This document shows, piece by piece, positions 44,996 through 56,764 of a DNA stretch of 64,000 bases. How positions within the stretch are numbered: position 1 is the stretch's first letter; every line of letters starts with the position of its first letter. The notes under the pieces are model-generated. The model was not told the origin of the DNA. It did not search any database and worked only from the letters and a program-made list of their open reading frames with translations. The stretch covers positions 186,001-250,000 of the forward strand of contig CAOLHI010000963.1 of the NCBI GenBank assembly GCA_948474755.1, read 5' to 3'. The position numbers and the translations under genes are program-made. The DNA comes from Ctenosaura bakeri (taxonomy: Eukaryota > Chordata > Lepidosauria > Squamata > Iguanidae).

Positions 44996-45324
44996 CCGAT
45001 ATATGCTCAATCCTGGTAGAAAGGATAGGCTGACAACCTTTGTCTATATTCCCTGAAGTCAGGCTCCCACTGGTAATGCAGACAAAGAAAATCACTTAGA
45101 CAACTAAAAATGTATTTCATCAGTGGAGATGGACATCTCCTAGAGATGGAAATTAAAGGACTAGGTCATGAGTTCTCCTGTGCCCAGGGGGACAGTTGTG
45201 ATTTGTCTCTACATATCTAGATACTTCCCTTGTTATGAGGTGTTTTTGCACAGCAGGAAGAGGATGGTTGGATCTATAGTAGATAAAAAACTAGGCAGAA
45301 AAATAGTGAACACTGGGGTAACTA

Positions 45325-45530
45325 AGTATATGAGAGTCTAGACATCACTGCTGAAAACCACTTAACAAATTGTATTTCTTTATGCAAATACTTGAACAAG
45401 CACAATGGAACATGAAGTGTAAAATGCAGTTACATAAGTTGTTCTAGGAATCTGAGTTTTCATCTTAACATGAAATGATTATGGAACATGTCTGGCAGCA
45501 GCTGAACAAGTTGTTCTGCAAAAGCCTACA
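45325..45530. repeat. Unnamed repeat, copy 2 (partner at 43545)
   Basis: A diverged direct repeat of 43545-43760, about 1.78 kb away. It ends around 'aagttgttctgcaaaagc'. Confidence 0.6.
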
Positions 45531-46165
45531 TTCTCCTTGATAGTTTTTCTATTGTTAGCTGTCCTTTAAACCTTATCAAATAGTCTTGTTTCTTCTTTCT
45601 CTCCCCCCTACTATCATCTCTCTTGACCAAAAAGACACTTCCCTAGGGGTTTAGCTTAGTACATAAAGGAATAAAGGGGTTCCTAGAAGAATAACATGCA
45701 GCCCAAAATGCTAAGAAGCAATTATGGTGAATATTCATCATTACAAATGTCTTCTTTTTTAACCTCTTGTCACAGAGGGCTCAATTCATTTAAGGCCATT
45801 TAATGCCATTGAGGGTTCATTATCCGCACTCAGGGAGCATAATGAAGGATTTGCACAGACCGCCAGGAGCCTTTAGTAGCAGAACAACACTTGTCTGGCA
45901 GACAATGCAGTATTACCCAAATGTGCAGTGGCCTTAGGCATTAGGGGCAGATAAATTAATTTGATAGAAAGGCCTAAAGGCAAAAATATTGGTGAAATAG
46001 AGAACCATTTCAGGGATAGCTGTGAGGGAGGGGGAGACATTGCTTTGGCAACAATTTCTTAGTTTATTTAAAAAAAAACCCAGCAAAGACACCAAATGGA
46101 AAACATAAGACATTTCACAATGGGATTATATATAGAAATAAGAAGCCATAATATCATTCCTCTGA
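45531..46165. other. No recognisable feature
   Basis: No gene or named repeat. Confidence 0.45.
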
Positions 46166-46169
46166 GAAC

Positions 46170-46445
46170 AAGCACAGTGCAGTAGTTTGAATATTGGAGA
46201 CCAGGGCCATTCCCACACTACACTGTTATAGTGCTATTATTCCACTTTTAAAATCCTATGGAATCTTGGGGTTTGCAGTTTAGGGAGGGGCATTTAGAAT
46301 TCTCAGCCAGAGAACTCTTTGGTCTCAGTAAACTACAAACCTCAGAATTCCACAGTATGTTGAAAGTGGAATAATAGCACTATAACAGTATAGTGCAGAA
46401 ATGGCCTGGGGTTCAATTCCCCATTGTGTCACATACTCTCAGCCT
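46170..46445 (+). mobile_element. tRNA-derived SINE split by MITE copy 8
   Basis: The SINE head 'cacagtgcagtagtttgaat' and 'attggagaccagg' lies left of 46205. The box B part 'ggttcaattccccattgtgt' and 'cacatactctcagcctgc' lies right of 46406. Together they are the 5' half of the lizard SINE on the plus strand. This is the only plus-oriented head among these copies. Confidence 0.7.
46205..46406. mobile_element. Palindromic Harbinger-like MITE, copy 8
   Basis: GGCCATTCCCACACTACACT to TAGTGCAGAAATGGCC, full length, about 200 bp, inside a SINE. The flanks CAG and TGG do not match perfectly. Confidence 0.85.
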
Positions 46446-46634
46446 GCAGACAGCCACAGCGCAGCCTGGGAGTTGAAGGCTAGCACTGAGACAGGAAGTG
46501 TGACCAGCGTGGCTCAGGAGGCTGTGCATGGCAGGTAAGTGCACTCCATGCCCCTGAGCGACTGCACGGCATTTTCACATTTACACAATGCTCAAGGGGC
46601 CCTTTCGCTTAAGAAATGCCGTGCGAAAAGGGCC
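46446..46634 (+). mobile_element. GC-rich Harbinger-like element F, 5'-truncated
   Basis: The right half only: 'cacagcgcagcctgggagtt', CAGGTAAGT at 46532-46540, then the right end GCCGTGCGAAAAGGGCC. The left TIR and GC-rich block are missing, and the internal hairpin has lost one arm. Confidence 0.75.
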
Positions 46635-46914
46635 AAGGAGAGACTGCAGCCATTTGCTTTTGTTTGAGTGGACTCTCCATTAATTGTGTGCAAACTAGTT
46701 TTGCACTCTGAACTCAAGTTTGCAGGAACTAAAGTAAACTGAAGACAAAGGGGGAAAGTGGAAGGTAGGGAAAGCAACAGCTGCTTAAAAAGTGGAGTGA
46801 GAGAAGAGTGATCAGGACTGTTCCTGCCAAATTGGGACAGTTGGAAAGAATGGTATCACTTCAGTTGACATGAATTTAACTAATCGATTGAGAACCTTTT
46901 CCATTCCTTTCTGG

Positions 46915-47297
46915 GGCCCTTTTCACACCTTATCTTTTAACGCTGCTGGGGTGTGGGGCTTGCGCAAGAAGCCTGGGCAGGAAGGCTCTCGCAAGCCTCC
47001 TGCTGCAGCTCCTTCCAGCGAGCGCCCTTTCCTTCCGTAGTGCAGCCTGGGAGCTGGAGGCTGCACTGAAGAGGAGATGCGCGACCGGCCCAGCTCCAGA
47101 GGCTCCGCACAGCAGGTAAGTGCACGTGGGGCCCCTGACTGGTGCGCAAGCGTGGGTCATTTTCGGCTAAAAGCTGGAAATAAAAAAAATGCGTGTGTGC
47201 TGTGCGTGAGGCCCTTGAGCGTCATGCAGACTGTTCCTCACATTTACACAGCGTTCAAGGGGCCCTTTCACTTGCAAACTGCTGTGCGAAAAGGGCC
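46915..47297 (+). mobile_element. GC-rich Harbinger-like element G
   Basis: GGCCCTTTTCACACCTTATC to GCTGTGCGAAAAGGGCC, flanked by TGG at 46912-46914 and 47298-47300. CAGGTAAGT is at 47113-47121. The length is 383 bp. Confidence 0.85.
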
Positions 47298-47300
47298 TGG

Positions 47301-47890
47301 GTCTAACCAGCACCCTTTCAGCTATCTGGCTAATCTAGCTGTATTAGCAGGAATTCGTCTGTCTGAACTAGACCAACAAAACTTTGTAACATGCTTGATG
47401 CATTCCAGAACTGGATGGCAACTCCGGCAAGTCCAGAAGCCCATAGAGTTGCATATACCATGTCACATTTCCAGTCTCCCAATACAGAGACATGGATGGA
47501 CATAGATGGAGGCCCTCCATTAGGCGCCTTGTGTGCAATGCAATCTGGATTGTGAGTATGTAGCCACCACAAGTGAGGGTGGGAGGAAAGGATGTTTCCT
47601 TGAAAATTGCCCATGAAAAGTGATATCATATTGCAAGGGCAGCAAGTCATGCCAAAACATTTTTCTGTGAAGCTAAACACAAACATATCTTTCCATCTCA
47701 GTATGCACAGCAAAACAATAAGCTTGCAAAGGGATGTTCAGACACCTGTGACACAACAAGGTGGTGAGATAGGATTTGTTTGTTGTCTGCATGAGCCAGG
47801 CTCAGATCGTTATACCCTGAGGACAGTGTGTTAGTGACTGCCCACATTTAAGAATTTTAGATTGATGATGGGACATGGGTTTCTCTAGAG
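47301..47890. other. No recognisable feature
   Basis: A minus-strand frame at 47330-47713 of 127 codons has no signature. Confidence 0.4.
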
Positions 47891-48027
47891 CAGTGATTTC
47901 CAATTCTGGGTCCACAGACAGTGCTGGGCCATATCTCCCAGAAATCCTGACCACTGTTCACACCAGCTAGGGCTTCTAGGAACTGAAATTCAACATTTGG
48001 AGGCCAAAGTTGGCAATAATTCCCCTG
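47891..48027. mobile_element. hAT-like MITE remnant
   Basis: The left end CAGTGATTTCCAATTCTGGG and the right end 'ggccaaagttggcaataatt' then CCCCTG are weak inverted repeats. The centre contains 'caccagctagggcttctagg', as in the other palindromic MITEs. No target duplication is visible. Confidence 0.45.
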
Positions 48028-48030
48028 GAA

Positions 48031-48644
48031 CAGTGGTTCTCAACCAGAGATCCATGTTCTAACAGAGGGACAGTGAACTACTCCAGGTGAGATACTGGTG
48101 TTTCAGTTATAGACAATAATTACTTCCAATAATATCACTTATCCCAATTTATCACCATTAATGGAAGTATTATTTTTTGTTTGTGTTTACTTTCAAAAAT
48201 ACCACTGCAATTTTTTAAACATTCTTATTTATCACATTATTTTTTCCTTCGAATGTCCTTTAGGAGGAATGGTAGGCAATTTTGCCATGTTTTAGAGCCC
48301 CCACCCAGTTATGTTATGCCCTGGAGAGGCCTTTTTTGCAATAGGAAGTGACCCAGAACCAATGTCCAGTTCACTTCCTGTTAGAAAAAAAGGCCTCTTC
48401 TGGGCCTAAAATGGCCCCAGGGAGGGGGCTCCAGAACAGGGCAAAATTGCCCTCAGACTCCTTGCTTTTTTCAAAATTTTGGGATACTGAGGAGACCTTG
48501 AGGGCTACCAAATGGCCATTGAGGGCTACATGCTGTAACCGTCCTTCGTGGGGAAAGTGGGCTTTTGTACTATCATTGTGAGTCTCTGGTTCTTTGGCAG
48601 AATAATTGGTGGGACTCTGAGATACAAAAGGTCCAGAACCACTG
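48031..48644. mobile_element. Putative non-autonomous hAT element, 614 bp
   Basis: The left terminus CAGTGGTTCTCAACC and right terminus GGTCCAGAACCACTG match as inverted repeats at 13 of 15 positions. The 8-bp flanks agree at only 4 positions. The interior holds a hairpin: GGCCTTTTTTGCAATAGGAA (48330-48349) pairs with TTCCTGTTAGAAAAAAAGGCC (48375-48395). No transposase is present. Confidence 0.6.
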
Positions 48645-49484
48645 GTATAGAACAGACGCCTGCCTCTCATGTTGATTTTTCCCCCTCCACTGTAATGTAT
48701 ATAATGGGTATGATGATTTAAAGTAGGCTTGCTCTATTTTAGACAGAGAAGAGAAAAGCAGAGCTCCTTCTGTGCCACTGACACATGTTCTGCAATTGCA
48801 CAAGGCATTAATCCAAATATACTTGGTAGCTGGGCTAATATCAGCACATTCTGTTCCACAAAATCAAGACAACATGCTGCATTTTGTGTAGGAAGAGGAA
48901 GTCAGTGAAAATCAGCATGTCTTTTTTGGGCACATTCTATTAGAGAATCTACTATGGTCATCTGTAGACACTACCTACCAGATTTATTCTAACCCATGCT
49001 ACTGGCTGACTTGCATTACCCATAATTCTGTCAGATGGCTATCTCCATTCTACCTACAGTTTAGGAAACCCACAATACACAGTCTTGAATATGTGGCTAA
49101 AAATCCTAGAAAGACACCAGTGAGCCTGGTCTCAAAGCTGGTCTACACACAGGGATAAATCATGATGGTTATCCTTCCTAAGACCATACCATGCAGGGCT
49201 ACACACTTTTGAATGTATCTCCACATCAACATTTCCCTGCAAATAAAAAATTTAAGTCAGGAATAAAATTGTAGCCTAGCTTACTCCTTGACATGCTCAG
49301 TCTCCACATACAGTGTTGCTGAGGATTTTCTTATTTGTGTTACAAATCGATTCTGCTTTGCTCAAAATTTCCACAGTATGAAATGGCTCCACATATTCTG
49401 CTGTAGAAATGAAGAATTTCCCTTTTTAAAAATGCCAGATCAATGGCCCACTTGGTTCAGTACTGTTAACAGGAAGTGATTATC
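48645..49484. other. No recognisable feature
   Basis: No gene or named repeat. Confidence 0.45.
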
Positions 49485-49690
49485 CAGAGTTTAAGACCCT
49501 GGCCACAGTAATACATGACTTGGTTATATCTCTTTGGGATTATTATAATGTGCTGCATGTGGGACTGCCTTTGAAAAGTGCTGAGAATCTTCCATGGGTC
49601 CAAAAAGCTGCAGACAGATTTCCAACTGGGGCTACCTACAGGGAGCATACAAGTCCCTTGCTACTACAGCTCCACAACGAGGACAAGTGG
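49485..49690 (+). mobile_element. L2 LINE C-terminal fragment
   Basis: 'gccacagtaatacatgactt', 'tggttatatctctttgggat', 'gtgggactgcctttgaaaag' and 'tccaaaaagctgcagacaga' match 14005-14135 in order. It is decayed. Confidence 0.75.
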
Positions 49691-52600
49691 CTTTCCTGAC
49701 ACTTGAAATTGGTACCTTATACATGCGAACTATGTTTTCGATGACTGAGCCGTCTCATCTCTTTACTTCTGGCCAATACAACCAGGCAAAAATTAGGGAA
49801 TTAAGAGTGGCAGAAAAGTTGTGCAGAGAGACAAGTCTTAAACTATAGCTTTAATCACCAAATCCATTTTATTTTAGCATGATGCTCCAAGAAGCATCAT
49901 TTTAAAAATTCCTGATCTTGACAAAAATAGTATCCCTATAGAACCGTGTTTCGTGTCTTAGAAGCAATATCAACACTTCTATTTTATTGCACATACAAAT
50001 AATTACATCTGAGGATTCAAGAGGTATCTAGAAACTGTTTTCTGTGTACCACTGCTGCTAAGCCTGAGTTAAAACTACTTCTGTTATCTCTCTCTCTCTC
50101 TCTCTCTCTTTCTTTCTCTCTCTCCCTCACTTTCTCTCTCTTTTTTATTACAACACGATTTTTGACACCCACAGCTTTTTGACACCCAGGAACATAGTTG
50201 AATGTTTCAATACTATTCAACTTGTTTCTTTGGGAGTTTATTAGATTTTTGAAACTTGGACCCTATTTTTTTTTTATTCAGACATATTGTACAGGCTAGA
50301 GGTTTGTTTTATAAGTATCCTACAGTTTAATGGCTAGACTACAATAATATTGATGGAAAACTCTGAAAAAAAATTCAAAACACACTGGAACCCTAACCAT
50401 TTTTATCTACTTTATTGTGTGAGTGCCTGTGTACTCTTGGTGACACTCATCTGGTCTACCTGGACTTTACCATCTACTCTTATTGTCTTGCCATTTGCAA
50501 AAACTGGGGCTAAGATGTAGGATATGTCTTCCTGCAGGATATAAACTGTGCAACATGGCTTCACAACAAATACACATCATTAATTATGCTTTCCTAAGTT
50601 TTTTTTCCTGTGGTACAATTTTACTTGTCATTCAGCAGGCGAGGCATCTGGGCTCTCGTGATGACTTCCTTTTGTCTTTTTTTTGGTAGGAATAGAAATT
50701 GCCATTTCCTTACTAACCTAAGTAGTTCAATGAATAATCCTTCCATTGTCCTCCAGTAGCTGAGCGATTCCAAAACCAGCTTTTGAGAAAAGCTAATGTG
50801 AATTCTGTAAGACAGTTAGCTTCACCTCAAAACTTGCATCTTTCAAAAAAAAAAAATCACACTACAACTGCCATCTTGGCTTTTATTTATTCTCATACAT
50901 GACGTTAAACAAAAACAGCATGGTTTCCCAACTGCCTGTAGAGTAAAATGTCTGATCAGCCATCTGCAGAAATCCCCTACCAGTTTTACAACCCACCTCA
51001 CTGGAAGTTCTGCCTTATCCACCACAGTCTGCGAAATGGCAGCCTTCCATCCACCTACACTCAATTTTTACTGCTAGTCATACCCATTTGTATTGCTTCT
51101 CCTCTTGAATTCTGCCTCACAGTTGACTTAGAGCACAAATAGCAGAGTGGAAGCTAGGTTTAGCAAAGTTCTATATAAACCAGATTTCTACATGTATCCC
51201 CACATGTCAGTCCACAAATGTAGAACCACTGATGTCTGTATGTTTGCTGTTGCAAGATGTGGCTCATTATCTGTCACTGCCCTCTGGTCATCTGAAAACA
51301 TTTATCTGAGCCTGTAAGACTGCATGCTGGCTACTTGTAGGATGTTTTTATCCCATCTGTAGTTCACCTAAAAACAGCTTTCACCACAAAGGGCCACACT
51401 GTAAGTTCTGAAGGATTCTTCCACCCTTGTAGCTACACTCACGAAAAAGATCCAGAAGCTAAGACAAATGATAACCTCAGCTAAGAGAAATGGTAATCTC
51501 AGCATTCAGGGGAAAGTGCAAACATAGTCCCCCACAACCAGAAATTATGCAGTCAAATTTCCTGCATTCAGAGAAATTGCACGGGTCAGCACATCCTGAA
51601 TGCAATGGATAAGCTTCACCCTGAGAAATCCACCTTCGTGATGATGATATCCTCCCTTCCCAGGTAATCTCAGTAGTCAACCAGGTGATGCCAGACTAAT
51701 AGAGATCAAAAATATGCCTCAGAGAGATAAGAAATCTGCTCATGAATGCAGGGATAGATCAACCCATGAAAGAAGAACACTTTTCAGCTGGGAAGAACTA
51801 CCAGTGGTCAGTTCGGAACTAAATGCAGGGTGAATCTTAAGCAGCTTGTTCATGTGTTCAGTAAAAGGTGCCGACAGCATTACAGTCATCCAGAAGACAG
51901 CATAGTTTTCAGAACTGAATGCCTATATAAGCTTGTCAAGACACTCACTGTCTAGACTCAGATATATCAAGAAAACATGGCTTTGTATGACATCTGAAGT
52001 GGGCCACTTAGAGCTGGTATTTCCTTGAACATGAATCTTTCTACCATTGTATGACAATATGAAACATGGTTTGGAACAGTAAACTATAATCCAGGTAGAC
52101 AGAATGGATAGAAAACAATTTATCTTGCTCTCTCCTAATGCAAGAACTTGAGAGAAATGAAATATGATTTGGAGACATGTTTAGGCCAGAAGAAGACATC
52201 ATACAACTCAAACTTAAGTCACTGACTACAGTACCAGAAAAAGTGATGCTGGCAGCTAAGTTAATGTGTTTTATTTTAAATAAAAGCATTTATGGCCATT
52301 TAAATGGATATAAATGTTTTAAATAAAAACATTAAAGCCATTTATAGAGAGCAAATCTACTAGAATTCCTCTTTGATAACGTAACTAAATTGAACTTCAG
52401 CACATTGAAGCTATCTATATCTATACCTATCTCAGGTCAATAAAAAGACTCATACAAATCTAAATTCTAGATTCTGAGTTGGGAGGGAAGAGGTGAAGAC
52501 TATCATGTTCATGGCTTGCTTGTGAGATTCAGAAGCATTAGGCTGCATATTGCGGAACCAGATGACCTAATCCTGAGCAAGGCAACGTGCTAACATATTT

Positions 52601-53123
52601 AACACTGAAAATAAATCAGTTATGTTGATATTTCCCTACAAAAATATCCATTTGCACCTCATGGGAAATGCAACAGGCTAAAACCAATCTTGCTTCAGAA
52701 ATCTATACATTTACAAGGTTGCAATGTGGTTCAGCTAAGAAAAGTACACAAAACTGAGTGTACATTTCAAAAAAATGGGCCTGAATAAAAATATATTTGA
52801 AAAATTCACATAAGCACATGAGTCAAAAATGCATTTAGGAAAAGTGTGTACCAGAGTGCATACAAATTTCCACAGAGGATGGGGGAAAAGGTCTTGCAAG
52901 TCCATATAGAACTTGGATGGAGTGAGAATGCCAGCAGGATTCAGAAAACTGCAACGAAAACAAAACTGAAAGATTTTCAAGTCCCTATTCTTCATAAAAC
53001 AAAGATTTAAGACTGGAGAGTTCTCACATCATCACTTCCTTCAAACTCCTGTATTCCCTTTTTCTCTTAATAACAAGAAGAAAGAGGTGAGATTTAGAGA
53101 AGCTCTGATCACCTACTTCAGTA
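49691..53123. other. Mostly featureless; (CT)n microsatellite at 50086-50140
   Basis: Apart from the CT run there is no repeat or gene that I can name. Small frames are chance. The reverse of the CT run gives a spurious REKERERERER frame. Confidence 0.45.
50086..50140. repeat. (CT)n microsatellite
   Basis: TCTCTCTCTC with TTTCTTTC interruptions. Confidence 0.9.
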
Positions 53124-53331
53124 ATCCATTCATACTACACAATTTCTATTTTAACTCCAATGCTAACATTCAATGGAGTCCTGGTATCGCCATTTTAGGG
53201 AAGAGCATTTAGAATTCTCAGTCATAGAACCCTAGTGCCTCATTAAACTACAAAACTCAGAATATCATAGGACCTTGTCATGGCAGTTGAACTGGCATAC
53301 AGCACTGTATTTATTCAGTGTGAGTAGGCCC
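53124..53331. mobile_element. Palindromic MITE, copy 10, diverged variant
   Basis: 'catactacacaatttctatt', the centre 'gaagagcatttagaattctc', and the right arm 'gcagttgaactggcatacag' to GAGTAGGCCCC. It is related to copy 6 through the 'tttaactccaatgctaac' arm. Confidence 0.6.
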
Positions 53332-53583
53332 CAGGTTTCTCAACAGTCTCAAGGCTAACTAAAAAAAAAAAATACTCTGAAATATGCTAATTCCATCTGA
53401 AGAAAAAGAAAGAACTTAAAGAAACAAATAAACAGCAGATGGTAAAATTGTTGCTTATACCTGAGTAACACTCCATTATTCCAGCACCTATCTTATGCAA
53501 ACCTATCTTTAAAAAAAAATTGCAAAAGAACAGGGCATTATCTTAAGATGTTATCCTTACACATTAATCATACAAGCAAACTT

Positions 53584-53655
53584 TGGGAACAAGAGTGATA
53601 GGACAAGAGTGATTAAACTCTGGGAACAAGAGTGATAGGACAAGAGTGATTATTG
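53584..53655. repeat. Tandem duplication, 37-bp period
   Basis: TGGGAACAAGAGTGATAGGA followed by CAAGAGTGATT occurs twice in a row, starting at 53584 and 53621, almost without difference. Confidence 0.85.
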
Positions 53656-55087
53656 CTGATCAGTACTGGGGGCATTGCAGATGTGATGTTGCCAATAGAA
53701 CAAGAAGTACTTTGTAATTCCTGTTCCTCTGAACCTTCATCTCATGACGAACAGAGTATTTTTATCTCCCCCATTGGGAGCTTCATGGGATCTCAGTAGG
53801 GGGACAACTTGACATTTTCCAGATAAGGGAGATACAAACTTTTATTTGGGTTGATATAGAGGAGTGAGATGTACAAGATGTGGGTTTCCTCTTCTGCAAG
53901 ATTGTCAAACCCAGAGAAACTCCAGGTTCATCGGAGACTGGAAGATTTGTTTGTAATTTGGTTCTGGGATGTAACAATATGCCTCCTCAGCAGGTGGCTG
54001 GATAACAAGTACAGATGGATAAGCTTTCCAAAGCTTTCCCTGGACTCACTTGGCAAAGGATACTTCTGCAAAGGATAAATTCAACCAGTTATCCTCACCA
54101 GCCTTCACCCCCAAATCCTCCTTGCCAGGTTCCACACCCCTAAAATATCCCCCTCCCCCCCTTATCTATCAAGTAGAGCTAGTTCTACTGTTAAAGAGAG
54201 TGAGGTAGCCATCACAGGTGGTAGATGCTGGATATTTGTGGCAGTGGCAATCACCTTTCATCCATTCATATTGAACCCCAGTCTTCTGAGCTAGTGTCCA
54301 CACAACTGCACCAGCTTTCTGCTTGCTTGGGCTACCTGGTGGTCTTGCTTAATTAGTTGCCTTGTCTGAACACAGATAACACTATTGGGGAAGGAGCTGC
54401 AACCAAGTGAATAGGAAAAGAAGCAACCAGTCAGCAGAAAGTGCACATCCCCATGAAGTGCTCTGTTCCCACAATGCTGTGGTAGTATTTGCTTGATTAG
54501 ACATTGAGCAGGCATGAGATGGAGCACAGATTATCTTCTGGGTAGGACAGAATTATTTATGCCACTTGGTCTAGCCTGGCCTGTGCCCTTTTAAGCCAGG
54601 CTGCTGTTTTCAGGAGTAGTGGAGATTGGGTTGCCAGGTCAGGACTACCCCAAGGCCAGAAATTTGGATGCCAGACCTGAGACCTAGAAGTCATAAGGGG
54701 CAGACCCTGGTGTTGTTAAAAGGATGATGTTAGAAGGCAAAGATCCTGTTGATGGCATTAACCATGATACATTGGACATCAACTATCGTTACACAGAGCA
54801 CACCATTCAAATACAAAACATGAAGGTTAACAAAGAAACACACACACACACACATTTTAAGACAGAACTCTTGACCTGAGGTTTCCCTTCCTCACCTAAG
54901 AACTGGAGAACAGGGCCTTAGACCTAAGATCTGAGAACCCCAGTGGAGATAGTTTCCTGTAACTAGTCTTGAAGAAAGATTCAACTGCTGGTCTAGTTGG
55001 CTTCTGAAAGTGGAAGTCTGGTATCTTGTCCACTTCTTACAACGAAAGGTCTTGGAATGCCCTTGCTGTCAAGCTTCAGTGCTTTGC
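53656..55087. other. No gene; short (CA)n at 54838-54854
   Basis: No other pattern was recognised. Confidence 0.45.
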
Positions 55088-55285
55088 TTTGTTGTTGTTG
55101 TGTGTTTTCAAATCATTTCCGACTTAACGGTGACCCTAAGGTGAACCTATCACAGGCTCTTCTGGGGGCTGAGAGTGCACCATGAACCCAAGGTCAGCCA
55201 GTGGGTTTCCATGGCTGAGTGGGGAATATTCTCCAGGGCTGTAGTCAAATGCTCAAACCACCATACCATGCTGGCTGTAGTAGCT
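55088..55285 (-). mobile_element. tRNA-derived SINE, minus strand
   Basis: 'ttgttgttgtgtgttttcaa', 'tcatttccgacttaacggtg', 'ccaaggtcagccagtgggtt' and 'aatgctcaaaccaccatacc' give the whole SINE in reverse. Confidence 0.8.
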
Positions 55286-56275
55286 TAGAAAGTACCCGTG
55301 CAGACACAATTTAAGGCAAGAAAAGACTTTTGGATTTATGATGTTTTGTTTCAGGATCCTTTGTCTTTGCAAGATGGTTTAGCATTCTTCTTTTCTCCTC
55401 CTTCTTTTCTTTAAAGAAAAGATAATTAATTTTGAGTCCTGAAATAAGCAAAAATTTCTTTGAGAGACAATTCACATTTTTAATATTTAATAACTAAACA
55501 GTGGTCTGGATTTTTGCAATACTTCCTCAATCAGTCTTCTACAATTCTATCAGCCAAGCAGTATGTGGGAGGCTTCTATAGTTATTTTTCCCCACTCCCT
55601 GACACCACTAAAATATTCATGTTTCTACATTTATCCAAATTTAGCTTTGTGTTTTAATGAGCCATTTGAATTTTTGTTTTTTGTTTTTCTATTTAATTTC
55701 CCTCTGGCCAATATAGAGAGAACTACACAGCTGAGTCCCTTATGCTAGACTTACACTTATAAAAAAAAATCACAGGGTTTCTCTGAACACAGAACACATT
55801 CCAGGAAACTGTTCTGGTGGAAATGAATATTGGAAAAGCAAATGAGTGAAGTAGTTAACTACACATGATATGCTAGGTATTTGGGAAGGCAGGGAACATC
55901 TAAATCAGGGAAGTCAAAATTATGATTGTCTCCCTCTGATTTCCCATGCAGTCTCATGAGGTATATAGCAGGAAGGTTGTACTTCTGTGATTTTGTCTGT
56001 GTGAATAAATACTAACAGTTTTATTGTGACAGAACTTTTTGGCAACAACTTACAACAGCAGACGTATGAATGATGAATGACACTGCAAAGCACAGTGTTC
56101 AAGAGATCATAAGGGATTATGATGCTTTGGGTAGGAAGCTGAAGGACCTTAAAGACCAGGTTGTCATTTTGTCTCTTCTCATAGTTGAAGGACACAACCC
56201 AGGAAAGGAGAGAAAAATAGTGGAGGTGAACAACTGGCTTCACAGATAGTGTTATTATGAACAGTTTGGCTTCTT
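55286..56275. other. No recognisable feature
   Basis: AT-rich sequence. The minus frame at 55920-56330 has no family signature. Confidence 0.45.
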
Positions 56276-56295
56276 GGACCATGGTCCACAGTTTC

Positions 56296-56755
56296 ATGAA
56301 TATGGACTTCTGGCATGGGAGAGGTTGCACCCCCCTCCCCTGTGTCTCTTTCTACCCCTCCCCCCACCCCTCTCTGTATCTGGTGAGCCTAATCCCCATA
56401 TTGCAGGCCTCCAGTTGCCAGTATTCTGAAGAGTGACCCAGCAGCCAGCACTTGTGATCTACTTCTACTTCTGACTGCTCCTCTGTCCAACTCTTGCAAG
56501 CCGCACAGAACACTGCCATGGTAACCCATGACAGTGCTCTGATGGCAAGACTTGGACAGAGGATCAGTCAGAAGTAGAAGTAGATCACAAGTGCTGGCTG
56601 CTGGGTCCCTCTTCAGAATACCAGCAGCCAGAGGCCCGCAATGTGAGGATCAGATTCACCAGGCGGGGAGAGTGCCACAGCTGCAGGGGAGGTGCAAGGG
56701 CCACATGAAATGGCCTTGTGGGCTGGATTCAGCCTGCAGGTCTTGCATTTGACAC
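56296..56755. mobile_element. Long fold-back (palindromic) DNA element
   Basis: The arms 56380-56520 and 56525-56663 are near-perfect complements. For example, CACTTGTGATCTACTTCTAC on the left pairs with GTAGAAGTAGATCACAAGTG on the right, and 'ccagtattctgaagag' pairs with 'ctcttcagaatacc'. Weaker pairing continues outward ('ttgcacccccctcccctg' with 'caggggaggtgcaa'). The right outer end 'tttgacacatgtgctc' recalls hAT ends of the TTTGACACNNCTG kind. It is non-coding. Confidence 0.75.
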
Positions 56756-56764
56756 ATGTGCTCT

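Noticed and set aside
50017..50220. Basic/acidic REKERERE frame
   Set aside because: Reverse translation of a CT microsatellite.
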